Source of the DNA: Chitinophagaceae bacterium
GTDB lineage: Bacteria; Bacteroidota; Bacteroidia; Chitinophagales; Chitinophagaceae
DNA: 14,583 bases
Assembly (NCBI GenBank): GCA_947481355.1
Contig: CANKGM010000024.1
Span: forward strand, 1-14,583
Direction of reading: 5' to 3'
The notes beneath the pieces were generated by a model, which did no database searches, was not told where the DNA came from, and was given only the letters and a program-made list of their open reading frames with translations. Position 1 is the first letter of the stretch. Each line of letters starts with the position of its first letter. Position numbers and translations under genes: made by a program. This document shows, in pieces, positions 1-8,175 of the stretch.

Positions 1-34
1 GGATAAATATAGAATCTTCAATTGATGTATAAAA

Positions 35-60
35 GTGGGAAATTGTGTTAATTTGTGTCA
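35..60 (+). promoter_or_regulatory. Putative MraZ operator (three 10-bp direct repeats)
   Basis: Three copies of a GTG-core unit lie in direct orientation at an exact 10-bp period: GTGGGA at 35-40, GTGTTA at 45-50 and GTGTCA at 55-60, each preceded by A/T-rich bases. Known MraZ operators upstream of mraZ are also short direct repeats about one helical turn apart, with TGGG-type cores in E. coli and AAAGTGK-type cores in mycoplasmas. The first unit here (AAAAGTGGGA) fits both. The array ends 32 nt before the mraZ start and overlaps the likely promoter, so autoregulation by MraZ is inferred. The repeats are seen directly; the binding is not. Confidence 0.6.
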
Positions 61-71
61 TTATATGTTTA
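42..71 (+). promoter_or_regulatory. Candidate Bacteroidota-type promoter for the dcw operon
   Basis: TATGTTTA at 64-71 matches seven of eight positions of the Bacteroidota -7 element TAnnTTTG. ATTG at 42-45 could be a weak -33 element (TTTG) with an 18-bp spacer, slightly short. A competing choice is TTAATTTG at 48-55, also seven of eight, with ATTG at 21-24 and a long spacer. Either promoter would be overlapped by the GTG repeats. The first choice predicts a transcript starting near 77, with a leader of about 15 nt. The region is AT-rich, so chance matches are possible. Confidence 0.35.
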
Positions 72-92
72 ATTCTTTCTAAATCAATATAG

Positions 93-551
93 ATGATCGG
101 CTTTTTAGGTGAATATGAGGCTACCCTCGACAGCAAAGGTAGGTTTCTTCTTCCGGCGGGCATAAAAAAACAGCTGCCTGAGGGAGTACAACCTATTTTG
201 GTGGTGAACAGGGGATTTGAAAAATGCCTTACTGTTTATCCGATTCAGAGCTGGACACCGATTTATGAAAAAATAAGCGCCTTAAATGACTTTGATCCTA
301 AAGTAAGGGAGTTCAGAAGGCATTTTTTAAATGGCGCAATGCAAATAGAGCTCGATACCGCTGGAAGAATATTGCTTCCTAAAAATTTGATGGAGCATGC
401 TGGGTTGGAGAAAGACATTGTGTTGGTATCGGCGGTAAACAAATTGGAAATATGGGATAAAAATAAGTATCAGCAGTTCTTTGAAACTTTTTCACCTGAA
501 GCCTTCAGTACGCTTGCGGCTGAAGTAATGGCAAAAAAAGATCAGCCTTGA
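93..551 (+). CDS. mraZ: Transcriptional regulator MraZ
   Basis: MraZ is a DNA-binding protein of the AbrB-like double-split beta-barrel fold that regulates the dcw operon it heads. The 152-residue product has the usual length and two tandem MraZ repeats. Each carries the DxxxR motif: Asp13-Arg17 in DSKGRFLLP and Asp88-Arg92 in DTAGRILLP. The start MIGFLGEYEATLD is typical of Bacteroidota orthologues and fixes the ATG. No Shine-Dalgarno is visible; the leader is A/T-rich. The gene is first in the cluster, 16 nt before rsmH, and its likely operator lies at 35-60. Confidence 0.97.
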   Translation: MIGFLGEYEATLDSKGRFLLPAGIKKQLPEGVQPILVVNRGFEKCLTVYPIQSWTPIYEKISALNDFDPKVREFRRHFLNGAMQIELDTAGRILLPKNLMEHAGLEKDIVLVSAVNKLEIWDKNKYQQFFETFSPEAFSTLAAEVMAKKDQP

Positions 552-567
552 GTAAATAACATTAATT

Positions 568-1512
568 ATGCCGGGATTTGATCAACAGGAGGTATTAGGC
601 AACAGTGGTAATGACTCCTATCATATTCCGGTCTTGTTAGAGGAAAGTATTGAAGCACTTGACATCAATCCATCTGGGATCTATGTTGATTGTACGTTTG
701 GTGGTGGAGGGCATTCAAAAGCGGTTCTATCTAAATTAAATAAGGATGGTCGCTTGTATGCCTTTGATCAGGATGAGGATGCTCGCGAGAATGTACCTGC
801 TGATGATCGTTTGATTTTTATTCCACATAATTTTCGCCACCTCTCCCGCTTCCTTCGCTTACATAAAATCTCTCAAGTTGATGGAATACTAGCAGACCTC
901 GGTGTAAGCAGTCATCAATTCAATGAACCGTCTAGAGGCTTTTCCATTCGATTTGATGCTCCGTTGGATATGCGAATGGATAAGAATGGAGATAAGACTG
1001 CTGCTGATCTTTTACGGAATACCTCTGCAGAAGCACTTCAATTTATTCTTCAAGAATTTGGAGAGGTCACCAATGCAAAAACCGTTTCGTTGTTGTTGAC
1101 TGATTTTACAAAGCATGGTCCAATAAATACCATAAATGAATTGAAGGCAGTGCTGGCTCCTGTAGTGAAGGGAAATCCAAATAAATATTTTGCACAAGTG
1201 TTTCAAGCGTTGAGAATGGCTGTCAACGAGGAAACTGAGGCTTTGAATGATTTGCTCGATCAAGCAGCTTTATTGGTAAAGCCTGGAGGTAGAATGGTAG
1301 TGATTACATTTCATAGCATAGAGGATCGAATCGTTAAAAATTACTTGAGGCATGGAAATCGGCGTCTTTTAGAAAAAGATCCAATCTATGGAACCTTTGA
1401 GCAGTCGCCCTTTGAGCTTGTGAATAAAAAGCCAATTGAGCCTTCAAATGAAGAAGTTAAACGTAACCCGAGGTCTCGCAGCGCTAGACTAAGAGTGGCT
1501 GTTAAAAGATAG
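568..1512 (+). CDS. rsmH: 16S rRNA (cytosine(1402)-N(4))-methyltransferase RsmH
   Basis: RsmH (MraW) methylates N4 of C1402 in the 16S rRNA decoding centre using S-adenosylmethionine. The 314-residue protein has the family's normal length. Visible motifs are HIPVLLEE near residue 20, the SAM-binding loop FGGGGHS (Gly45-Ser50), FDQDEDA, DLGVSSHQF, RFDAPLDMRMD, the YFAQVFQALRMAVNEE segment, TFHSIEDR and the C-terminal NPRSRSARLR. The conserved HIPVLLEE region lies about 19 residues in, and no alternative in-frame start lies between, so the ATG at 568 is retained. A perfect AGGAGGT at 587-593 sits inside the gene and is not followed by a usable in-frame start. It lies second in the cluster, as usual. 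Confidence 0.97.
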   Translation: MPGFDQQEVLGNSGNDSYHIPVLLEESIEALDINPSGIYVDCTFGGGGHSKAVLSKLNKDGRLYAFDQDEDARENVPADDRLIFIPHNFRHLSRFLRLHKISQVDGILADLGVSSHQFNEPSRGFSIRFDAPLDMRMDKNGDKTAADLLRNTSAEALQFILQEFGEVTNAKTVSLLLTDFTKHGPINTINELKAVLAPVVKGNPNKYFAQVFQALRMAVNEETEALNDLLDQAALLVKPGGRMVVITFHSIEDRIVKNYLRHGNRRLLEKDPIYGTFEQSPFELVNKKPIEPSNEEVKRNPRSRSARLRVAVKR

Positions 1513-1552
1513 TCAATAGCATTTTGTTGGATTCTGAATTAGGTTAGGTGAA

Positions 1553-1906
1553 ATGAGTTTTAATATGAGTGAAACAAAAAAGGTAGATGAGTCGACACTG
1601 AAAGAAGGGCGAAAAAGTTTAATAAGCCAGCAGATGTTGGTTAAGAATATACCCTTTTTCCTTTTTCTCTCCGTTTTGGCTGTTGTATATATCTATAATG
1701 GACATCATGCAGAGAAGGCGATAAAAGATATAAATAAAACATCTCGAGAATTAAAAGAATTGCAATACGAATATAAAATGATACGAAGTGAGTGGATGTT
1801 TAGCACGAAGCAATCAGAAGTAGTTAAATCGGTAGAGGCTTATGGAATTAAAGAAATTCTTGAGCCACCAGTGAATTTATCGGATATAAACAGTACTAAG
1901 AAATAA
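1553..1906 (+). CDS. ftsL: FtsL-like cell division protein
   Basis: This is a small bitopic membrane protein of 117 residues: a charged, Lys-rich cytoplasmic N-terminus of about 33 residues, one membrane span around residues 35-51 (IPFFLFLSVLAVVYIY), then a periplasmic helical region with coiled-coil-like spacing, about residues 55-95. This is the architecture of FtsL, which with FtsB and FtsQ recruits and activates FtsW/FtsI. FtsL sequences diverge greatly, so the call rests on topology, size and position between rsmH and ftsI, the standard FtsL slot, and on resemblance to the Bacteroidota FtsL-like family. A second in-frame ATG at 1565 could be the true start and would remove four residues. 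AGGTGA at 1546-1551 is too close to the first ATG to be an ideal ribosome site. Confidence 0.85.
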   Translation: MSFNMSETKKVDESTLKEGRKSLISQQMLVKNIPFFLFLSVLAVVYIYNGHHAEKAIKDINKTSRELKELQYEYKMIRSEWMFSTKQSEVVKSVEAYGIKEILEPPVNLSDINSTKK

Positions 1907-1911
1907 GCAAT

Positions 1912-4050
1912 TTGGAAACTAGGAAAGACATATTGTGGCGAAGTTATTTGGTGTTTACAGGAATGCTCCTGTTTGGCTTATTCATTTTAGCTAAAGCCTT
2001 ATATATACAACGGGTTGAAGGAAATTATTGGAAGGGACTGAGTGATTCACTTCATCTTGAATACCGAGAAATGGATGCAGAGCGTGGGTCAATATATAGT
2101 GAGGACGGTAGAATGTTGAGTAGCTCAATTCCTTTTTTTGACATTTATTTGGATTTTGGCGCAGATGGGATTCAAGAGAAGGATGGGGCTCGGTTTAAGG
2201 AGCATGTAGATAGTTTATCCATTCAACTTTCAAGTATTCTGGCTGATAGAACTGCTGCTTCTTATAAGAGAGAGTTGGTGTCTGTATTCAATAGTAAGGA
2301 TCGATATCATTTATTGAGAAAGAATATTGATTTTAGTCAATATACTCAATTGCGCAGTACTTCTTTTATCAAGAAAAATAAAAATAAAAATGGATTCATA
2401 TTTATTGAAAAAGAAAAGAGGCTTACCCCTTTTGGATTATTAGCTAATAGAACGATTGGGTTATCTCGTGAATATCTTGATTCAAATGGAAATATCGTGA
2501 GCAAGAACGTTGGCTTGGAAAAAACATACGATAGTCTGTTAAAGGGTACAACAGGTAAGAGGTTGGTTCGTCGAATTTCAGGAGGTGGCTTTGTTCCCGT
2601 AGCAGGATCAGAAATAGAACCTGAAAATGGAAAGGATATTATTACAACAATAGACATCAATATCCAAGATGTTACAGAACAGGCACTCTTAAACATGTTG
2701 ACAGAAAATGAATGTCAGAATGGTACATGTATTGTGATGGAGGTTAAAACAGGAAAGATAAAAGCTATCGCTAACCTAGGGAGAGTCAGTGATGGTAGTT
2801 ATGCGGAGAATATGAATTATGCCATTACTCGATCAGAGCCAGGTTCAACATTTAAGTTGATGACCATGATTGCAGTATTGGAAGATCAGTATGCTACGCT
2901 TTCTCAACATATTAATATTGAAGGGGGTAAGTGGGAAATTGGTGGAAGAACTGTTTGGGATAGTGAGCGACATAATCGTACTGATGTGACAATTCAGCAA
3001 GCATTTGAATTAAGTTCTAATGTTGGGATGGCTAAATTGGCTATGACTTATTATTCACGAAATCCACAAAAATATATTGATCATCTAAAGCGACTTCACT
3101 TAACTACACGTTCAGGTATTGATTTGCAAGGTGAGTCTTTTCCGTTAATTCCCGATCCAACGCGAAGTGATTGGAGTGCCGTCACGCTTCCTTGGATGAG
3201 TTTTGGGTATAATGTTGCTGTTAGCCCACTTCAAACACTAATGGTGTACAATGCAGTTGCTAATCAAGGTAAGATGATGCGTCCTTATCTAGTGAATGCT
3301 GTGACAGAAGATGGAAAAGTAATTCGGGAATATAAACCTGTTGTATTAGACGATTCAATTTTTAGTGAAACCACGTTAAAACAATTGAAAATTTGTTTAG
3401 AAGGTGTTGTTGCTACTGGAACTGCAAAAAGTTTATTCAACCCCTTTTATACTCTTGCGGGAAAGACAGGTACAGCACAAGTTGCTAATGGAAACAAAGG
3501 TTATTCGGATCACACATATCAATCGTCATTTGCAGGATATTTTCCAGCAGAGAATCCTAAGTACTCATGCATAGTAGTTATAAAAAATAAGCCACATGCA
3601 GCAAAGTATTATGGGGCACAAATAGCTGGTCCGGTTTTCAAGGAGATAGCTAATAAGTTATTTACGGTTGATCCTGATTTATATGCCAGCTATCGCCATC
3701 CACAATTTAAAGACACTTCTAAGTCAGTTTGGAATGGCGCTAAGAAAGATTTTGAAAACATCGCAAAAAACGTTCAAACCAAGATAATCGATACTGGTAA
3801 TAAAGGTGATTGGAGTAGTATGACACCGAAAAATAATTTGTTCGTTGGAAATAGTTGGAGAGCGCAATTTGAAAGTATGCCAGATTTAAAAGGTTTTGGA
3901 TTAAAGGATGCGCTTGAAATTCTAGAGAAGCAACAACTACAGGTTGTTGCAAGTGGAAAAGGTAAGGTTATTGGACAATCGATTTTAGCAGGTTCGCCCA
4001 TACAAAAGGGGCAAACTATTTATTTAACCCTCGGAACAATAACAAATTGA
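1912..4050 (+). CDS. ftsI: Septal class B penicillin-binding protein (FtsI/PBP3) with PASTA domain
   Basis: This D,D-transpeptidase crosslinks septal peptidoglycan as the partner of FtsW. The 712-residue protein has a short cytoplasmic N-terminus, a membrane anchor at about residues 10-28, and a PBP dimerisation/pedestal region at about 50-230. The transpeptidase domain carries the three active-site motifs: Ser312-Thr-Phe-Lys315 (nucleophile Ser312), Ser368-Ser-Asn370 and Lys518-Thr-Gly-Thr521. After a linker of about 70 residues, one PASTA domain fills about residues 656-712, starting MPDLKGFGLKDA. E. coli FtsI (588 residues) lacks PASTA, but Bacteroidota FtsI commonly has one. The start is a TTG five nt after ftsL. 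The next Met, residue 17, lies inside the membrane span, so the TTG is preferred to keep the charged ETRKD leader. The 3' end abuts murE. Confidence 0.95.
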   Translation: METRKDILWRSYLVFTGMLLFGLFILAKALYIQRVEGNYWKGLSDSLHLEYREMDAERGSIYSEDGRMLSSSIPFFDIYLDFGADGIQEKDGARFKEHVDSLSIQLSSILADRTAASYKRELVSVFNSKDRYHLLRKNIDFSQYTQLRSTSFIKKNKNKNGFIFIEKEKRLTPFGLLANRTIGLSREYLDSNGNIVSKNVGLEKTYDSLLKGTTGKRLVRRISGGGFVPVAGSEIEPENGKDIITTIDINIQDVTEQALLNMLTENECQNGTCIVMEVKTGKIKAIANLGRVSDGSYAENMNYAITRSEPGSTFKLMTMIAVLEDQYATLSQHINIEGGKWEIGGRTVWDSERHNRTDVTIQQAFELSSNVGMAKLAMTYYSRNPQKYIDHLKRLHLTTRSGIDLQGESFPLIPDPTRSDWSAVTLPWMSFGYNVAVSPLQTLMVYNAVANQGKMMRPYLVNAVTEDGKVIREYKPVVLDDSIFSETTLKQLKICLEGVVATGTAKSLFNPFYTLAGKTGTAQVANGNKGYSDHTYQSSFAGYFPAENPKYSCIVVIKNKPHAAKYYGAQIAGPVFKEIANKLFTVDPDLYASYRHPQFKDTSKSVWNGAKKDFENIAKNVQTKIIDTGNKGDWSSMTPKNNLFVGNSWRAQFESMPDLKGFGLKDALEILEKQQLQVVASGKGKVIGQSILAGSPIQKGQTIYLTLGTITN

Positions 4051-4052
4051 TA

Positions 4053-5519
4053 ATGCCTCAGTTACAAGATATATTATATAAGGTTAGAATTAAATCCGTT
4101 TTGGGTAATACCAATATGCACATTTCGGATGTTCAGATTGATTCAAGAAGGATTCAATCTGATTCATGCTTTATTGCTGTTAAAGGGGTGTCTGTAGACG
4201 GCCACGAGTTTATAGAAAATGCAATTTCGAATGGAGCTGTCGCTGTTGTTTGCGAAGAGTTGCCTTTAAATAAAATAGATGGCATTACATATATTCAGAC
4301 GTATGACGCTGCACATGCCTCTGGTATTATAGCGCATGCTTTCTATGGTTACCCATCTCATCATTTGAAGTTAATTGGCGTAACAGGAACTAATGGCAAG
4401 ACAACTATTGCTACGCTGTTGCATAAATTGTTCATGGCATTAGATGTAAAGAGTGCATTGATTTCAACTGTTGCGAATCAAATTGGAGAAGTTATAGTAC
4501 CTGCTACGCATACTACTCCCGATGTGATTAGCTTGAACGCGTTGCTTAAACAAATGGTTGACGCCGGTTGTAGCCATGCATTTATGGAAGTTAGTAGTCA
4601 TGCAATCCATCAAAAACGGATAGCTGGCATTCATTTCACTGGTGCAATTTTTAGTAACATTACTCATGATCATCTAGATTATCATAAAACATTTGATGAG
4701 TATATACGAGTAAAAAAGTCATTTTTCGATGGGCTTCCAGCAGATGCTTTTGCCATTTCAAATATGGACGATAAGAATGGTCCAATCATGTTGCAAAACA
4801 CGGTAGCTGATAAATTTTATTATAGTCTTCGCTCTGTTGCGGACTTTAAAGGAAGGATAATTGATAATAATCTTTCTGGATTGCAAATGTTGGTCAACGA
4901 ACAAGAGGTACATTTTAGATTAATAGGTGAGTTTAATGCATATAATTTATTAGCTGTTTATGCAGCAGCTATTTGTTTGGGAGAAGACAGGCAAGATGTG
5001 TTAACTGTTTTGAGCGATTTAACTGGTGCTGAGGGCAGATTTGATTATATGCTCTCACCTAAAGAAAACATCATAGGTATTATTGACTACGCCCATACTC
5101 CAGATGCATTATTGAATGTCCTTTCTACTATTAACAAACTTCAGCACGGAGGATCAAATATCATTACGGTTGTGGGCTGTGGTGGTGATAGGGACAAATC
5201 AAAGAGAAAATTCATGGGTAGTGCTGCTGTAGAGTTCAGCACAAAGGCAATATTTACATCTGATAATCCACGCAGTGAAGATCCTTCAACTATTTTAGAG
5301 AATATGGCTGAAGGCTTAGATGTTAGTATGCGAAAGAAATATTTATCCATTGTTGATCGGAGAGAGGCAATTAGGACTGCAGTGATGTTGGCAAAATCGG
5401 AAGATATTATTTTGATTGCTGGTAAAGGACATGAAAAATACCAGGAAATCAATGGAAATAAATTTCCATTTGACGACAAGCAAGTTTTAAGAGAATTATT
5501 TAACGAATTAGAAAAATAA
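4053..5519 (+). CDS. murE: UDP-MurNAc-L-Ala-D-Glu:meso-diaminopimelate ligase MurE
   Basis: MurE is the cytoplasmic ATP-dependent ligase that adds the third stem-peptide residue to UDP-MurNAc-L-Ala-D-Glu. From the ATG used here the protein has 488 residues. The N-terminal UDP-binding domain is followed by the P-loop GVTGTNGKTT (Lys116), the DHLDYH segment, and Lys221, which aligns with the carbamylated lysine of E. coli MurE. The C-terminal domain has DNPRSEDP, with Asp404-Asn-Pro-Arg407. DNPR is the signature of enzymes using meso-diaminopimelate rather than lysine, so a DAP-type wall is inferred. A TTG at 4047 is also in frame and would overlap the ftsI stop by four nt, adding two residues. 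The ATG leaves a 2-nt gap, and MPQLQDILYKV resembles relatives' starts. Confidence 0.95.
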   Translation: MPQLQDILYKVRIKSVLGNTNMHISDVQIDSRRIQSDSCFIAVKGVSVDGHEFIENAISNGAVAVVCEELPLNKIDGITYIQTYDAAHASGIIAHAFYGYPSHHLKLIGVTGTNGKTTIATLLHKLFMALDVKSALISTVANQIGEVIVPATHTTPDVISLNALLKQMVDAGCSHAFMEVSSHAIHQKRIAGIHFTGAIFSNITHDHLDYHKTFDEYIRVKKSFFDGLPADAFAISNMDDKNGPIMLQNTVADKFYYSLRSVADFKGRIIDNNLSGLQMLVNEQEVHFRLIGEFNAYNLLAVYAAAICLGEDRQDVLTVLSDLTGAEGRFDYMLSPKENIIGIIDYAHTPDALLNVLSTINKLQHGGSNIITVVGCGGDRDKSKRKFMGSAAVEFSTKAIFTSDNPRSEDPSTILENMAEGLDVSMRKKYLSIVDRREAIRTAVMLAKSEDIILIAGKGHEKYQEINGNKFPFDDKQVLRELFNELEK

Positions 5520-5528
5520 AAAGAAACT

Positions 5529-6800
5529 ATGCTCTATCATTTGTTTCAATGGTTTCAAAAAATGGGTATTAGATTTCCTGGTATTGGACTGTTTCAGTTT
5601 ATTACATTCAGGGCTCTTTTAGCTATTTTATTGTCGCTTTTTATAACAATGGTTTTTGGTAAGCGAGTTATTTCATTTCTGCAAAATAAGCAAGTTGGTG
5701 AAAGTGTAAGAGAGCTAGGCTTACAAGGTGAAGAAAATAAAAAAGGTACTCCAACAATGGGAGGATTTATTATTCTGCTTGGAATTTTAATTCCCACATT
5801 GCTATTTGCCAACTTAGATAAAGTATATATTAAGTTATTGCTTTTAAGCACTATATGGTTAGGTTTAATCGGTTTCATTGATGATTATTTAAAATTGCGT
5901 GCAAAAAAAATATCACAAGATCTAGGAATTCAATATCGAAAAGGTGATAAAGATGGTCTTGCTGGTTGGTTCAAAGTATTAGGTCAAGTTGGATTAGGAA
6001 TTATAATTTCAGCAACGCTTCTTCTAAATGAGAATACACAAGTTATGCGAGAGTATAAGGGTGACGTGAAGCCCGAAGGTTCTATTGCGGTAAAATATCA
6101 AGGAGGGGTTAGGTATTTTGTTAAGGCAAATGAACCGATCACAACTATCCCGTTTATTAAAAACCACGAATTTAATTATTCAAAGCTACTACCTTCTTCT
6201 CTTCGTTCTTATGGTTGGATACTCTACATGTTGGTTATCATTTTTATTGTTACTGCTGTTTCGAATGGAGCAAATATTACAGATGGATTAGATGGGCTAG
6301 CTACAGGTGTTTCTGCAATTATTGGTGTTTGCCTAGCACTTTTTGCCTACGCAAGTGGAAATCTAATACTAGCTGATTACCTAAATATAATGTACATACC
6401 CAATCTCGGTGAGGTATCCATTTTTATTGCAGCATTAATTGGTGCTTGCATTGGATTTCTATGGTATAATACATTCCCTGCTCAAGTTTTTATGGGGGAT
6501 ACAGGAAGTTTAGCCTTAGGAGGGATTATTGCCTCTATTGCTATCATGGTTAGGAAAGAATTGATGATACCAATTTTCTGTGCAGTGTTCCTTATTGAAA
6601 ATGTAAGTGTAATGATTCAGGTTGGATATTTTAAGTATACAAAAAGAAAATATGGTGAAGGCCGTAGGGTTTTTTTAATGAGCCCGTTGCATCATCATTA
6701 CCAAAAGAAAGGATACCATGAAAGTAAAATAGCTGTTCGATTCTGGATTGTGACATTGTTGTTTGTTGTAGTAGCTATTTTATCGTTAAAAATAAGATAG
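5529..6800 (+). CDS. mraY: Phospho-N-acetylmuramoyl-pentapeptide-transferase MraY
   Basis: MraY is the integral membrane enzyme that moves phospho-MurNAc-pentapeptide from UDP to undecaprenyl phosphate, making lipid I. The 423-residue, multi-spanning protein keeps all key motifs: KGTPTMGG, Asp118-Asp119 in GFIDDYLK, NITDGLDGL with Asn249, Asp252 and Asp255, the catalytic-site Asp324 in MGDTGS, and the His388-His389-His390 cluster in SPLHHHYQKKG. It is about 60 residues longer than E. coli MraY (360). The extra sequence lies mainly at about residues 172-204, in the outside loop before TTIPF, with smaller additions in the inner loop after DDYLK and at about 210-225. Bacteroidota MraY proteins are generally long, so this is probably a lineage trait. 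It starts 9 nt after murE. Confidence 0.96.
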   Translation: MLYHLFQWFQKMGIRFPGIGLFQFITFRALLAILLSLFITMVFGKRVISFLQNKQVGESVRELGLQGEENKKGTPTMGGFIILLGILIPTLLFANLDKVYIKLLLLSTIWLGLIGFIDDYLKLRAKKISQDLGIQYRKGDKDGLAGWFKVLGQVGLGIIISATLLLNENTQVMREYKGDVKPEGSIAVKYQGGVRYFVKANEPITTIPFIKNHEFNYSKLLPSSLRSYGWILYMLVIIFIVTAVSNGANITDGLDGLATGVSAIIGVCLALFAYASGNLILADYLNIMYIPNLGEVSIFIAALIGACIGFLWYNTFPAQVFMGDTGSLALGGIIASIAIMVRKELMIPIFCAVFLIENVSVMIQVGYFKYTKRKYGEGRRVFLMSPLHHHYQKKGYHESKIAVRFWIVTLLFVVVAILSLKIR

Positions 6801-6829
6801 GTAATCGATTAATTAAATTATAATAAGCT

Positions 6830-8167
6830 TTGAAAAAGAGGATAGTAATTCTTGGTGGTGGAGAAAGTGGCGTAGGTGCTGCCTTGCTTTGTAAACAGCA
6901 GGGTTATGATGTTTTTCTTAGTGATGGAGGAATATTAAAAGATTCTTACAGAAATGAGCTTATTGAAAATAATATTGAATTTGAGGATGGTTTACATACG
7001 GAAGAGAAAATTTTAAATGCTGATGAAATTTTGAAAAGTCCAGGCATCTCAAATACAAATAAATTAGTTCAAGAAATCAGAAGGAGAAGTATTCCCATTA
7101 TCAGTGAAATGGAATTGGCTTACCGTCATAAGGGAGAAAGTAAAATCATTGGAATTACAGGAAGTAATGGAAAAACCACGACCACCTCATTGATTTACCA
7201 TATTTGTAAATCTGGTGGATTGAATTGCGCATTGGTTGGGAATATCGGCGTCTCTATCACAAAGCAAATTGCATTGGACCCTAAACCATTATACGTAGTA
7301 GAAATTAGCAGTTTTCAGTTAGACGACATTATTTCCTTTAGACCTGATGTAGCTATACTAACTAACATTACCGAAGATCATTTAGATAGATATGATCACA
7401 ATTTCGAAAAATATATAGCAGCAAAATTCAATATTGTAAAGAATCAAACTGAGCAAGACTTTTTTATTTACAATGCAGACGATCCTGTTACTGTTAAATA
7501 TCTAAACCAATATCCATTTCATTCTAAACCACTTCCAATTAGTATGCAAAACGAACAATCAAAAGGAGCCTTTATCAACAATGGATTAATGAAGCTAAAG
7601 CATGGGGAAGGCCTTTCTATGAGTATTTATGATTTTGCTCTTAAGGGAAAGCATAATCAATACAATACCATGGCAGCAGCTGTGGCCTCTTCGCTTGTTG
7701 GGATTAGAAAAGATCGAATTAGGGATGCTGTTTCATCATTTGAAAGTTTAGCTCACCGAATGGAAAAAGTAGCAACAGTAAGAGGAATTGATTTTATCAA
7801 TGACTCAAAAGCTACGAACGTTAATAGTACTTGGTTTGCATTAGAGAGCATGGAGAAGCCAGTTACTATAATTCTTGGTGGTGTAGATAAGGGAAATGAT
7901 TATGAATTATTGAAAGATATGGTTCAAGAGAAAGTAAAAACAATTGTTTGTATGGGTATTGATAATGCAAAAATTCATGCAGCTTTTGGAGGGGTGGTTA
8001 AAAATATTGTTGATGCTGTTAGTGCAGAAGAGGCGGTAAGAAAGGCATATTCTCTCTCTGAAAAAGGGGATGTGGTTTTGTTGAGTCCTGCTTGTGCAAG
8101 TTTTGATCTTTTCAAAAATTATGAAGATCGTGGTGATCAATTTAAAAAAGCGGTAAAAGAATTATAG
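6830..8167 (+). CDS. murD: UDP-N-acetylmuramoyl-L-alanine--D-glutamate ligase MurD
   Basis: MurD adds D-glutamate to UDP-MurNAc-L-Ala in the cytoplasm. The 445-residue protein has the usual length. It opens with a Rossmann-like UDP-binding motif (IVILGGGESGVGAA), followed by the P-loop GITGSNGKTTT (Lys115, Thr116), the TEDHLDRY segment, Lys199 in AAKFN (the carbamylated lysine position; Lys198 in E. coli), HRMEKV, and the C-terminal NDSKATN and LSPACASFD motifs typical of MurD. The start is TTG: the glycine motif begins only a few residues in and no nearby upstream ATG is in frame, so a later start would destroy the UDP-binding fold. A 29-nt AT-rich gap separates it from mraY. Confidence 0.96.
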   Translation: MKKRIVILGGGESGVGAALLCKQQGYDVFLSDGGILKDSYRNELIENNIEFEDGLHTEEKILNADEILKSPGISNTNKLVQEIRRRSIPIISEMELAYRHKGESKIIGITGSNGKTTTTSLIYHICKSGGLNCALVGNIGVSITKQIALDPKPLYVVEISSFQLDDIISFRPDVAILTNITEDHLDRYDHNFEKYIAAKFNIVKNQTEQDFFIYNADDPVTVKYLNQYPFHSKPLPISMQNEQSKGAFINNGLMKLKHGEGLSMSIYDFALKGKHNQYNTMAAAVASSLVGIRKDRIRDAVSSFESLAHRMEKVATVRGIDFINDSKATNVNSTWFALESMEKPVTIILGGVDKGNDYELLKDMVQEKVKTIVCMGIDNAKIHAAFGGVVKNIVDAVSAEEAVRKAYSLSEKGDVVLLSPACASFDLFKNYEDRGDQFKKAVKEL

Positions 8168-8175
8168 TCGTTTTA

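Noticed and set aside
587..593. Perfect AGGAGGT Shine-Dalgarno-like sequence inside rsmH
   Set aside because: No in-frame start codon follows at a suitable distance (the ATG at 611 is out of frame), and the conserved HIPVLLEE region needs the upstream ATG. Likely chance.
2346..2696. Open frame on the minus strand within ftsI, and similar minus-strand frames elsewhere (for example 1012-1263, 5141-5479, 9347-9655, 13138-13488)
   Set aside because: All lie opposite strongly supported conserved genes, and their translations show no family motif or sensible domain pattern. They are shadows of the real frames.
6801..6829. Separate promoter between mraY and murD
   Set aside because: The 29-nt AT-rich gap contains no TAnnTTTG or TTTG pair at a suitable distance; it is best read as an ordinary operon spacer.
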